This document shows, one piece after another, positions 19,201 through 26,354 of a DNA stretch of 64,000 nt. A program made the position numbers and the translations under genes. Each line of letters begins with the position of its first letter. Position 1 is the stretch's first letter. The notes beneath the pieces were generated by a model. The model was not told the origin of the DNA. It saw only the letters and a program-made list of their open reading frames with translations, and did not search any database. Where the stretch lies: contig DGGY01000036.1 in the NCBI GenBank assembly GCA_002392405.1, forward strand, positions 57,552-121,551, read 5' to 3'. Source of the DNA: Treponema sp. UBA3862 (GTDB lineage: Bacteria; Spirochaetota; Spirochaetia; Treponematales; Treponemataceae).

Positions 19201-19308
19201 TGCAGAACCTTCAAGAAAGTTTTCACAGGCGGTCAGTATCATACAGATGAATACTCCCCCCATGCAAAAATAACTAACCATTTTTTTTTGCAGAGATGAC
19301 TTTTTCAT
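16300..19308 (-). CDS. giant surface or periplasmic lipoprotein, paralogue 1
   Basis: A protein of 1002 residues from ATG 19308, chosen because AGGAG lies 9 nt upstream; a TTG two codons earlier is too close. It has a signal peptide with lipobox MILTAC (Cys28), then ENFLEGSAVKKELQEQIDYA. The same post-lipobox block (C-E-x-F-L-x-G-S-x-V-K-K-x-L) opens the 830-residue protein at 21989, so the two are paralogues. The body seems to be a string of beta-rich, Ig-like domains with phrases such as DSCGNIIT, DTAGNKTEF and DSAGNTALKYFYI, typical of bacterial Ig-like or cadherin-like extracellular modules. No catalytic motif was found. The function is unknown; a lipid-anchored adhesin or structural role is only a guess. 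Confidence 0.78.
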   Translation of the reverse strand: MKKSSLQKKMVSYFCMGGVFICMILTACENFLEGSAVKKELQEQIDYASMQKYDVEVSLPGYETDLLTEYGEISAEGNKELLVGDTFTIFFLMNSKYEFVKYYVYDKTSRKQCYDALSFKTIISANENTVTIQTTAKLLKPADSLLIIPECNLVNDYEKPELNSIQAAATAEYLQNNSFFINQWRYKGTAENINEDYFNNHTGKSVFIYLNVSDESPIKSVQIGERIISGESDYSDRDEKHYTFYDCPFDYTFKKESGWDKLNYDIMISDYYIHKTDGPVELAVKLTDSCGNIITSIGNDYNCVTVIKDSKCSSEYYLSNSDIYNNLYSQEVTEALSKRNIDGSIDMTLNFYARPEKYLDFASDRWDELKWEYAASQDYESLESIQLQEFIPVFTDSQEAVKKASNTLTVHINNPEKAAYIKFKKTDSAGNTALKYFYIPAVPKITDHKFTYFNGSQKYLYVSALLGDINKSEHINQLIHCVYSYKRDYLNGTIDSLWRRTEKADIYGSATLGVHQYNAGDHGFSQANEAQYYTCTANNELISSSEEYRIYSALTEVQTVPLLSELTSMPLITFNQSNVSFSAGEENMQIVTVTLDPEEISLYKSFCLKYPVITEHGPTLACGFFEGSEFSFTIKTEYFADNQLDLQLMAFSDTGMPSYYDLQDFNANYIDNIRPSCKTMMHYPHGYLIFDTKDIGSGLDEYKSSLKVLNKPYYTDNGKLDGQEIVSEFKKYYISRTENGNNVTKLCIDVYNNIHRIPYTIAFDIYDTAGNKTEFILPYELPQLKNREAYSLSNSGDNFTFTIISAEDNQSKEDYPVSWDIIGPENKWIKGNHWITQEEPAGDGKTISINDSIKNIPADSRGFLRIFAADSRPLYFWNKGIQKAEIADIIENSRGIHIYSDVPFYVHTLWSRVNWGNDVDKWENFSVLGVQENNQNAEVEGTTEVKIECHIDKYITTPYYYSFPVPDEEAGIDLKGLYYYTTIVHFADGTSLMSTVKSKNPQ

Positions 19309-19450
19309 TATCAAAATCTCCTGGAACTGTTAAAAAATAAACGAAGGGGACTGAACTTTTTAAGATAACTTTAATTATAACCTATATACGGGCAAAAAGC
19401 ACGAAAAGTCTGGTTTGAGAAGCGGATAAGAGAAATTGTCTGCATTTTCT

Positions 19451-19533
19451 ACGCCGGATGCGCAGCCCTTTAGTTGGCGGGGCGAAGACCCGGCAATGAG
19501 GGTTACCGAAGGCGGAGCAGCCGGATTACGTCC
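19451..19533. other. GC-rich intergenic island in the 390-bp lipoprotein/helicase gap
   Basis: The divergent gap 19309-19695 holds a TATAAT on the minus strand at 19379-19374, suited to the lipoprotein gene. It also holds this GC-rich stretch, with hairpins such as GGG..GAAGA..CCC and two direct GCCGGAT copies, and then an AT-richer 5' leader of the helicase. The minus-strand open frame across it (19584-19375) is rich in Pro, Ser and Gly and is not convincing as a protein. Confidence 0.4.
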
Positions 19534-19695
19534 GTATAATGACAAAAAACTGTAATAAATGCGGAATCTGCTTGCGTTTTTCAATGATTTCTTTTATAGT
19601 GAGTGCTCATGCCGCAGAGGGCGGCGTTTATTTTTGCGAAGTACGGCCTTTTTTCAGTGCAGACCTGAGGCTGAGCTTTGCCTTAGGGATACATT

Positions 19696-21825
19696 ATGAG
19701 TGATTTAATTATTGAAAATCCTGACGAAAAGGAAGAAATTTCGTTTGAGGATCTGGGGCTTGAAGGAGCAGTTCTTGAGGCCATTGAAAAAAAAGGCTTT
19801 AAGACTCCGAGCCCTATTCAGGTGCTTGCAATTCCCCGTCTTTTAAACGGCGACACTAACTTAATCGCAAAAGCCCGCACGGGAACAGGAAAAACCGCTG
19901 CTTTCGGACTTCCGATCGTACAGAACGTACACGAAGAAAGCGACCATGTACGCGCCCTTGTCTTAGAGCCTACCCGTGAACTTGCAATTCAGACCTGTAC
20001 TGAACTTTCATCTTTTTCTACAGGAAATTATCCGCGTGTTTCTGTTTTATACGGTGGTGCAAACTATTCAACACAGATTAAGGAATTGAAGAGGGGAGCT
20101 GAAATTGTTGTTGGCACTCCAGGCCGCATTAAAGACCACCTTGAGCGCGGGACATTAAAGCTCGACAAAATCGATTATTTTATTCTTGATGAAGGTGATG
20201 AAATGCTCGATATGGGCTTTGTCGATGACATCAAGGAGATTTTTTCCAAGGCTAATCCTTCAAGCCGCATTCTTTTATTCAGCGCTACAATGCCTAAGCC
20301 TATTTTACAGATTGCCGAGGAGTTCCTGGGCGAATACGACATCTGTGAGGAAGAAGGCTTTGTTGAAGAGCCGCTTCTGATTGAACAGAAGTACTGGGTT
20401 GTAAGTGAACGCGATAAAATTGAAGCGCTTGTACGCCTGGTTGATATTTCGCCTGATTTTTACGGGCTTGTCTTTACAATGACAAAAAATGACGCCGACA
20501 TGGTAAGCCGCCTTTTAGATGAGCGCGGTTATGAAGCAGCGGCACTTCACGGTGACATTCCCCAGGGGCAGCGCGAGAAGATTCTTGCACGGTTCCGCAG
20601 CCGTAAGACACGCATTTTAGTTGCGACTGATGTTGCGGCGCGCGGTATTGACATTACGGGGCTTTCTCATGTTGTAAATTATTCGCTTCCTTTTGATGCA
20701 GCTACTTATGTTCACAGAATCGGACGTACAGGGCGTGCGGGAACAAGCGGAATTGCAGTTACTTTTGTGCGCCCCGAAGAAAGACGCAAGCTGGACTTTT
20801 TGAGGGCGAGGGTTCGCAAAGCCGCAAAAGGTGAGATGAAGGAAGAACTTGTCCCTTCAATTGAAAAAGTTCTTGAAGTTAAGCGTGAGCGTATTCTTGA
20901 TGATTTAAAGATAAGTCTCGGTTTAAAAGAAAAGATTTCTGAAGACGACAGGACAGAGCAGGCCGCTGGAAGAGCAGAAACTGTAACAGGGGCGCGCGAT
21001 GAGTTTGATAATGAAGAAGTGGTTGCGCTTCCTGCAGATGCGCGGGGCAATGATATTGACTCTGGCGATGAAAGTGGTGCGGACGGAAAAATTGACTGTG
21101 GCGTTGAGAGTGGTGCGGACGGAAAAATTGACTCTGGCGATGAGAGTGGTGCTGGCGGAAAGAAGTTTGTTCCAGCCCTTAAAGAAGCCGGTGAACTTTA
21201 TAAAAAAATGGCCGCTGAACTTTGCGAAGGACAGGATGCAGAGGCAGTTTTAGCCGCAGTCCTTCAGGAAAATTACGGTAAAACTCTTGATGAAAGCCAC
21301 TATGGCAAAGTCCGCTTACAGAAAACCGGCGGAGGAAGTTCAAACCCGAACCAGAAGAGAATCTATGTTCAGCTTGGAAGGCGCGACGGCTTTAACGCAA
21401 AGGCAATTGCTGAATATTTTAGTGACCTGCTTCATATCCCCGGCCGCATGGTTGACAGGATAGACGTAAGTCAGAACTTCTCACTTTTAAGTCTGCCTTC
21501 TTCAAATGCAATCCGTGCACTTGAACTTTCAAAGAGCAGACCGAACCTTCCTCATATGCATTTGGATTCAAAGGAAGAAGATAATTTTACAGGCCGCAGG
21601 GGCGGCAGAGGCAGGGGAGGCCGCGGCGGCAGAGATGAAGGCCGCAGTTTTGGTGGAGACCGCTATGCCGTTGCCCGCGGGGAAAGAAGAGGTCGTGGTG
21701 AAGGCAGAGGACGCCGTGGAAACGACGGATTTAAAAATGAGCACGGCCGCACAAAGGTACACACTTCCACCCAGAGAAACGGAGCTAGTGCCTACAAAAA
21801 GACAAAAAAGGCTGAAGAGTTTTAG
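19696..21825 (+). CDS. deaD: DEAD-box-type ATP-dependent RNA helicase (DeaD/CsdA-like)
   Basis: A protein of 709 residues. Helicase core (about 15-375): Q motif FKTPSPIQ, motif I ARTGTGKT, PTRELAIQ, GTPGR, motif II LDEGDEMLDMGF, SAT, ARGIDI and HRIGRTGRAG. Motif II reads DEGD instead of DEAD. An insert at about 454-489 consists of three 12-residue tandem repeats. A DbpA-like RNA-binding domain follows (about 500-610, KRIYVQLGRRDGFNAKAIAEYFSDLLHIPGRMVDRIDV), then an RGG-type basic tail (about 635-709). Such proteins remodel structured RNA in ribosome assembly or in the cold. It is flanked by two paralogous lipoprotein genes to which it has no obvious functional link. Confidence 0.93.
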   Translation: MSDLIIENPDEKEEISFEDLGLEGAVLEAIEKKGFKTPSPIQVLAIPRLLNGDTNLIAKARTGTGKTAAFGLPIVQNVHEESDHVRALVLEPTRELAIQTCTELSSFSTGNYPRVSVLYGGANYSTQIKELKRGAEIVVGTPGRIKDHLERGTLKLDKIDYFILDEGDEMLDMGFVDDIKEIFSKANPSSRILLFSATMPKPILQIAEEFLGEYDICEEEGFVEEPLLIEQKYWVVSERDKIEALVRLVDISPDFYGLVFTMTKNDADMVSRLLDERGYEAAALHGDIPQGQREKILARFRSRKTRILVATDVAARGIDITGLSHVVNYSLPFDAATYVHRIGRTGRAGTSGIAVTFVRPEERRKLDFLRARVRKAAKGEMKEELVPSIEKVLEVKRERILDDLKISLGLKEKISEDDRTEQAAGRAETVTGARDEFDNEEVVALPADARGNDIDSGDESGADGKIDCGVESGADGKIDSGDESGAGGKKFVPALKEAGELYKKMAAELCEGQDAEAVLAAVLQENYGKTLDESHYGKVRLQKTGGGSSNPNQKRIYVQLGRRDGFNAKAIAEYFSDLLHIPGRMVDRIDVSQNFSLLSLPSSNAIRALELSKSRPNLPHMHLDSKEEDNFTGRRGGRGRGGRGGRDEGRSFGGDRYAVARGERRGRGEGRGRRGNDGFKNEHGRTKVHTSTQRNGASAYKKTKKAEEF
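21055..21162 (+). repeat. 36-bp tandem repeat, 3 copies, inside the helicase gene
   Basis: Three head-to-tail 36-bp units (21055, 21091, 21127) encode I-D-(S/C)-G-(D/V)-E-S-G-A-(D/G)-G-K. The units differ at only a few positions, so the duplication is probably recent. Being a multiple of three, copy-number change would keep the frame. Confidence 0.9.
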
Positions 21826-21837
21826 GAAGATAAAATC

Positions 21838-21924
21838 TTAAGAATAAACAGCCGGTAGAACAGCTGGTTTGACAGCCGCTTATGACGGGAGTAATTCCCG
21901 GCAGGGCGGCGTTTTTATTCTTAA
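21838..21924 (+). terminator. terminator within a long imperfect inverted repeat
   Basis: GCCG at 21875 pairs with CGGC before GTTTTTATT (21911-21919), with CGGGA/TTCCCG inside. Outer arms TTAAGAATAAACAGCC (21838-21853) and GGCGTTTTTATTCTTAA (21908-21924) extend the symmetry. It lies 12 nt after the helicase stop. Confidence 0.6.
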
Positions 21925-21988
21925 AAATGACTGAAATAATCGGTTGCTTGTGTTACTATTATTATAATGTAACTATAGGAGTTTATGC

Positions 21989-24481
21989 ATGAAAAGCTTA
22001 GTTAAAAGATTTCTCCAGACTTTGATGGGGGGGGTAGTTGTTTGTATAGTGTTTACAGACTGTGAACATTTTTTAGACGGTTCTGAAGTCAAGAAAACAC
22101 TTGAAGATCAGGTTAAGATTGCAGGTATCCCTGAAAGTTCTGTTTATGTAAGTGCACTTAACAGTAAATACGGAGTCTTAGTTCAGGAAGGTGAGAACAT
22201 AATAAAAGAGGGGGTTCCTTTTCATTTGAATTTTTCCACCAGTTCAGATTATGCTCTGGAAAGGTGGACTGCCTGTGACCGGAATCATCAGTATGATGAA
22301 GAAGGTAAGCTTATTGAACTTGGGGAAGACTACGTAGTTTTTTCTGATCAGACTTCTGAAGAAGGTGCTGAATCTGTAAACGTAACAGTTAAAAAAAATA
22401 CAGGAAATATTCTGATTCTTCCTGTCTGTATTGAGCGTCCCTGTGTTCTTCCGTTTATTAATGAAGAAAATGAAGTTTACTGGCTTAACCGTATTGCCTT
22501 ACAGTTTAATGAAAAAGTAAATCTTGAAACTAAGGCATATAATTTTTATATGGGTACTACAACATGGCCTATTGTCAATGCGAATATTTTGACGGATTAT
22601 TCTCAGATAGAAATTAAAATAAAAAAACATAAAGGTGATAATTCTTATATAGACGGAAACAAGTGTTTTAACGCAGAAATTTCCGGTAATAATCTGTATC
22701 TGCGCCTTTTGACAGCATACCGGAATAATGCAATGCTGGAAGCATGTATTCTTCGGACATCATCTGGGGATGAAGAAATTGAAGTTCCGGATACTTTTTA
22801 TGGTAATCTGTGTACAGGTATAGATATAAGGTATGTTGAAATTATAATTCACAGAGGCATAAAAGGAGCTGATTCAGGCACAGAATCCTTAAAAGATTTT
22901 GTCTGTGGTTTTTATATTTCAGGCAAAAGAGACACGACCGCTCCTTTTGTAAAAGATGTGCGCTTTTATATGCCTGAGCAGGATTATATTCTTTACGGCG
23001 GGATATTTAATGGTTCTCTGGTGCATCATAAGCGTTTATTCAATAAAGAAGAAGTATTTCTTAATACCTGCTCTTTTATATCATATGCCTATTCCAGCTA
23101 TGACTATATTGATAATGCTGCAGATTATGTTGCAGGTAACGACTGCAGGGAAGGTTTCTGTAATTCTTTTCCCTATAATGCAGAGTATTTTCCTGCAAGA
23201 ATAAAGGATAAGTTTGTTTTTTACTGTAGGGCCGAAGACGTTCAGACAGACGAAAATGATCTGATTCATGCTGATGAGAGCGCTGTAATTCGTCTTTCCT
23301 ATTATCTTTACAGGGTAACGGATAAGGACGGTAATATTAATACTTCTGCAATAGGAACTGATTATTATGGAAATACTGTTATAAACGGCTGGGTTCCTGT
23401 ATATAAGCCGTTTGCATCAGTAGGAGAAACTTCAGTAACTTATACATCGGGTAAATATTATGATAACTTCTGGGAAAAAAATCCTGCAGAAGATCAGGTT
23501 AAACAGTATCTTAACGAAAATGGTGGAGTTGCAATTAACCTTGATCTCGGTTACAGAAACCTTGAAGACGGACTGTATGTACTTGAAGCATATCCTGAAG
23601 ATTATGCCGGTAATTATGGTGCCAGTGGTGTATATGATGAGTATTATAAAAGCGGATATTATGAAGCTGATAAAAATTTAAAATGGCTTCAGCATAATGT
23701 TCAGTTTTATTTTGTAAAAGATACTGTGCCTCCTGCAGCAACTGCTTCTGATTTTAAAAAGCCTCAGAATTACTGGTATTCACCTGCTACGATAGGTACT
23801 CTTGCACTCCCTATGGATACTTCATATTTTAGGTCTACTGACCGTAAAATTGTTGATGCAGGTACTACAGCGTATAATTCACTTTTTACATGGCGTATAT
23901 GTTCTCTTTCAGCATTCTCTGATACTCCCGACGGACATGAAGAAAAAGGCTGGTTAGAGACTTACGGCAGCGATTATGTTTTTGAAGAAGTATATGAAGG
24001 AGAAAACTGGATTCCGGAAAATTTTGCAGAAGGATCACATTCAATTTATGTCTATGTTAAGGATGATGTAAATAATGTCGGCAGTCAGATAGAAATTGCA
24101 GACGCGTTCGGTTATGATTCAACTGCGCCTCTGGCAGTGTCTTTTAATGAATCAGATTATGGAGCGAACAGGGAATTTATTTTCCGTCTTACAGAAAAAC
24201 TTTCAGGACTTAAGACAATTAAAGTTGTAACTGAAAATTCACAGAATATTGCAGCTACGATAAGCACGATATATTCAGGTTCTGATGAAAATGTAGATAA
24301 CAAGCGAAATATTACATCATCTGGTAATACTGTTATTTTGGATAGTGCAGTTACTGATGATTATATTTCATTGTTAATTAATAATGTAAATCTTGAGGTG
24401 GATAACACAATTAAAATCATATTTATTGATGCTGCCGGTAACGAGAGCGGAGAGTATGTTTATAAGCATACTGTAAATTAA
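21989..24481 (+). CDS. giant lipoprotein, paralogue 2
   Basis: A protein of 830 residues. The start is supported by AGGAG (21977-21981) 7 nt upstream, with a TATAAT at 21963-21968. The signal peptide ends VFTDC (Cys25); Asp just before the Cys is unusual for a lipobox, although spirochaetes are relaxed in this region. The block EHFLDGSEVKKTLEDQV after the Cys matches the paralogue at 19308-16300. The rest is beta-rich, with Ig-like phrases (YRVTDKDGNINTS, YPEDYAGNYGA, VYVKDDVNNVGSQ, FIDAAGNESGEY). There is no enzyme motif. Its stop codon abuts that of hisF on the other strand with no intervening base, so there is no room for a terminator. Confidence 0.8.
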   Translation: MKSLVKRFLQTLMGGVVVCIVFTDCEHFLDGSEVKKTLEDQVKIAGIPESSVYVSALNSKYGVLVQEGENIIKEGVPFHLNFSTSSDYALERWTACDRNHQYDEEGKLIELGEDYVVFSDQTSEEGAESVNVTVKKNTGNILILPVCIERPCVLPFINEENEVYWLNRIALQFNEKVNLETKAYNFYMGTTTWPIVNANILTDYSQIEIKIKKHKGDNSYIDGNKCFNAEISGNNLYLRLLTAYRNNAMLEACILRTSSGDEEIEVPDTFYGNLCTGIDIRYVEIIIHRGIKGADSGTESLKDFVCGFYISGKRDTTAPFVKDVRFYMPEQDYILYGGIFNGSLVHHKRLFNKEEVFLNTCSFISYAYSSYDYIDNAADYVAGNDCREGFCNSFPYNAEYFPARIKDKFVFYCRAEDVQTDENDLIHADESAVIRLSYYLYRVTDKDGNINTSAIGTDYYGNTVINGWVPVYKPFASVGETSVTYTSGKYYDNFWEKNPAEDQVKQYLNENGGVAINLDLGYRNLEDGLYVLEAYPEDYAGNYGASGVYDEYYKSGYYEADKNLKWLQHNVQFYFVKDTVPPAATASDFKKPQNYWYSPATIGTLALPMDTSYFRSTDRKIVDAGTTAYNSLFTWRICSLSAFSDTPDGHEEKGWLETYGSDYVFEEVYEGENWIPENFAEGSHSIYVYVKDDVNNVGSQIEIADAFGYDSTAPLAVSFNESDYGANREFIFRLTEKLSGLKTIKVVTENSQNIAATISTIYSGSDENVDNKRNITSSGNTVILDSAVTDDYISLLINNVNLEVDNTIKIIFIDAAGNESGEYVYKHTVN

Positions 24482-25246
24482 TTACATCCTTACAGGAACA
24501 CCAAGTGCGTTTAAGTCGCGCTTGATTCCGTCAACGGTGTAGCCCATTGAGTGAACCATACTTGCAATAAGGGCTGCATCGGCTTTTCCCCGGGTTAAAA
24601 CGTCTGCGAGGTGCTGCGGGGTTCCTCCGCCTCCGGAAGCGATTACAGGAACGCTTACATTTTCTGCAATCATTCTTGTAATGTTAAGTTCGTAGCCGTT
24701 TCTAACTCCGTCTGTATCAATTGAGTTTAAGACGATTTCGCCTGCACCTAAGTGTACGGCTTTTTTTGCCCATTCGACTGCGTCGAGGTCTGTTTTTACG
24801 CGTCCTCCGTTGATGTATACACGGTAGCCTGAAGGCATTTCGCTGTCTTTTGCTGCATCCATTCCAAGCACGATGCACTGGTTTCCGAAAATGCGTGCCC
24901 CTTCACTGATGAGCTCAGGATTTTTTACTGCCTGTGAATTGAGGCTGATTTTTTCAGCGCCCGCAAGAATTGTTGAGCGGATGTCTTCAATTGAACCGAT
25001 TCCACCGCCAACGCAGAAAGGAATGAAAACCTGTTCTGCCACGCGTGAAATCAAATCCAGAATTGGTCCTCTTCCGCGTGCGCTTGCCATTATGTCGTAG
25101 AAAACAAGTTCGTCAACGCCCTGTTCGTAGTATTTTTTTGCCATTTCAACAGGGTCGCCTATATCGATGTTATTCTGAAATTTTACGCCTTTTGTAGTGC
25201 GTCCGTCCTTTACATCCAGACACACGATAATTCTTTTTTTTAACAT
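24482..25246 (-). CDS. hisF: imidazole glycerol phosphate synthase subunit HisF
   Basis: A protein of 254 residues forming a (beta/alpha)8 barrel. Catalytic Asp11 (CLDVKDG) and Asp130 (LGMDAAKD) are both in the canonical positions, and the phosphate-binding loops CVGGGI and ASGGGGTP are intact. It uses ammonia delivered by HisH to make IGP and AICAR in histidine synthesis. Start ATG 25246 has AAGGAC upstream. HisH is encoded just upstream in the same direction, with about 100 nt of repeat between them. No other his gene is in the window. A role in nucleotide-sugar amidination, as for some HisF2 paralogues, is less likely because the canonical residues are kept. Confidence 0.95.
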   Translation of the reverse strand: MLKKRIIVCLDVKDGRTTKGVKFQNNIDIGDPVEMAKKYYEQGVDELVFYDIMASARGRGPILDLISRVAEQVFIPFCVGGGIGSIEDIRSTILAGAEKISLNSQAVKNPELISEGARIFGNQCIVLGMDAAKDSEMPSGYRVYINGGRVKTDLDAVEWAKKAVHLGAGEIVLNSIDTDGVRNGYELNITRMIAENVSVPVIASGGGGTPQHLADVLTRGKADAALIASMVHSMGYTVDGIKRDLNALGVPVRM

Positions 25247-25262
25247 AAAATATGTCCTTATA

Positions 25263-25350
25263 AATTCCTCACAGAGCTTGAGAGAACACAGAGAGCTTTT
25301 TTGTAATTCAAGTTTTCCTCTGTGAACTCTGTGCCCTCTGTGAGAAATTT
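25263..25350. repeat. CACAGAG-type inverted repeat between hisH and hisF
   Basis: Left arm about 25263-25296 and right arm about 25317-25350 each contain several CACAGAG/CTCTGTG heptamers and are imperfect reverse complements, separated by a T-rich loop. In RNA this makes a long hairpin between the two his cistrons. There is no credible coding potential. Confidence 0.75.
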
Positions 25351-26020
25351 ACTTTATATAATTCTCCAGTATTTTAAGTCCGGCCCTTCCGCTTTTTTCA
25401 GGATGGAACTGGAAGGCTGTTATGCTTCCCTGTGATACACAGGCAGGCACCTTGCAGCCGTAATCTGCGTATGCTTTTACGATTGTTTCATCTTCAGGCT
25501 GAATAAGATATGAGTGGACAAAATAAAAGTCTGATTTTGAATCAACGCCGTCAAAGAGGGGAGAGGAGCCGTTTACATATTCAAGGTTATTCCAGCCCAT
25601 GTGAGGAACCTTGAGGGCTTTTCCGGATAAGCCGGACAATGACTGTTCTTTATCTGTCATTTCCCCACCTGATGCGGGAATCTCTTTCCACACGTTTTCA
25701 AAATGGCGGATAGAACCTTTTAAAAGTCCCAGACAGTCCACGCCGCCTTCTTCTGAATATTCAAAAATAATCTGGCTTCCAAGACAGATTCCAAGAAGCG
25801 GTTTTCCAGCCTTAGCCCAGTCGCGCAGAAAAGAATCAAAGCCTGTGAGTTTAAGCTGCTCCATAGCGTATTTTGCTTCGCCTACGCCCGGAAAAATCAG
25901 TTTGTCGCACTTTTCAAGTGCCGCAGGATTTTTTGAAAGAATATAGTCTGCCTTAAGAAAAGACAGGGAACGCTCAACGCTTTTTATGTTCCCTGCATTG
26001 TAATCAACGATGCCTGTCAT
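25349..26020 (-). CDS. hisH: imidazole glycerol phosphate synthase glutaminase subunit HisH
   Basis: A protein of 223 residues from ATG 26020, where the family start MTGIVDYNAGNIKSV begins; the open frame extends 25 codons further upstream but that part is not family-like. It is a class I glutamine amidotransferase: nucleophile Cys79 in GICLGSQ, His and Glu in FQFHPEKSG near the C-terminus, and oxyanion region FPGVGEA. It hydrolyses glutamine and channels ammonia to HisF, encoded downstream. The stop lies at the foot of the inverted repeat, which may lower or stabilise hisF expression. Confidence 0.94.
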   Translation of the reverse strand: MTGIVDYNAGNIKSVERSLSFLKADYILSKNPAALEKCDKLIFPGVGEAKYAMEQLKLTGFDSFLRDWAKAGKPLLGICLGSQIIFEYSEEGGVDCLGLLKGSIRHFENVWKEIPASGGEMTDKEQSLSGLSGKALKVPHMGWNNLEYVNGSSPLFDGVDSKSDFYFVHSYLIQPEDETIVKAYADYGCKVPACVSQGSITAFQFHPEKSGRAGLKILENYIK

Positions 26021-26135
26021 GGAACAAAATGTAGCATAAATGCACAGAAGTCTCAATCCTGCTGTATTTCCCCCTTCCATCCCCGGATACAGCAAATTTC
26101 TTTATTTTTCCATAAGTTTTACCGATAATCTTTAT

Positions 26136-26354
26136 ATGACAGACTTAATACCTGTAATCAAAGCCGTTTTGATGAACAAAAAAGTAATCTTTTCTGCAAT
26201 TGCGTGTTTTTTACTGATGGATTTTGCATCCTATATCTGCCGCTACCGCAAAAAGCCTGTTCAGAAAAGGGTTAAGAAAGCTGCTGCCGCACCTGCTCCA
26301 GCTGCACAAGAAAGTGCCGGAACTGAAGGCGAAGAAGATGCAGGTGATGAATAG
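26136..26354 (+). CDS. small membrane protein with charged tail
   Basis: A protein of 72 residues starting MTDLIPVIKAVLMNKKVIFS. It has one hydrophobic helix (about 17-32, VIFSAIACFLLMDFAS), a basic stretch (RYRKKPVQKRVKK), an Ala/Pro linker and an acidic end (EGEEDAGDE). A GATAAT hexamer ends 7 nt before the ATG and there is no ribosome-binding site; a terminator hairpin follows the stop by 5 nt. These signals argue that it is a real transcription unit. Its last 83 bp overlap the 3' end of the recQ-like gene on the other strand. The function is unknown. Confidence 0.5.
   Translation: MTDLIPVIKAVLMNKKVIFSAIACFLLMDFASYICRYRKKPVQKRVKKAAAAPAPAAQESAGTEGEEDAGDE

Noticed and set aside
19375-19584. 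69-codon minus-strand open frame in the lipoprotein/helicase gap
   Set aside because: It runs through a GC-rich palindromic island, has no ribosome-binding site, and its residue composition is unlike the neighbouring proteins.
24482-26020. HisF/HisH as a lipopolysaccharide amidination pair rather than histidine synthesis
   Set aside because: HisF keeps Asp11 and Asp130 in the canonical positions and HisH keeps its triad, and no glycan gene is adjacent; ordinary IGP synthase is the simpler reading.
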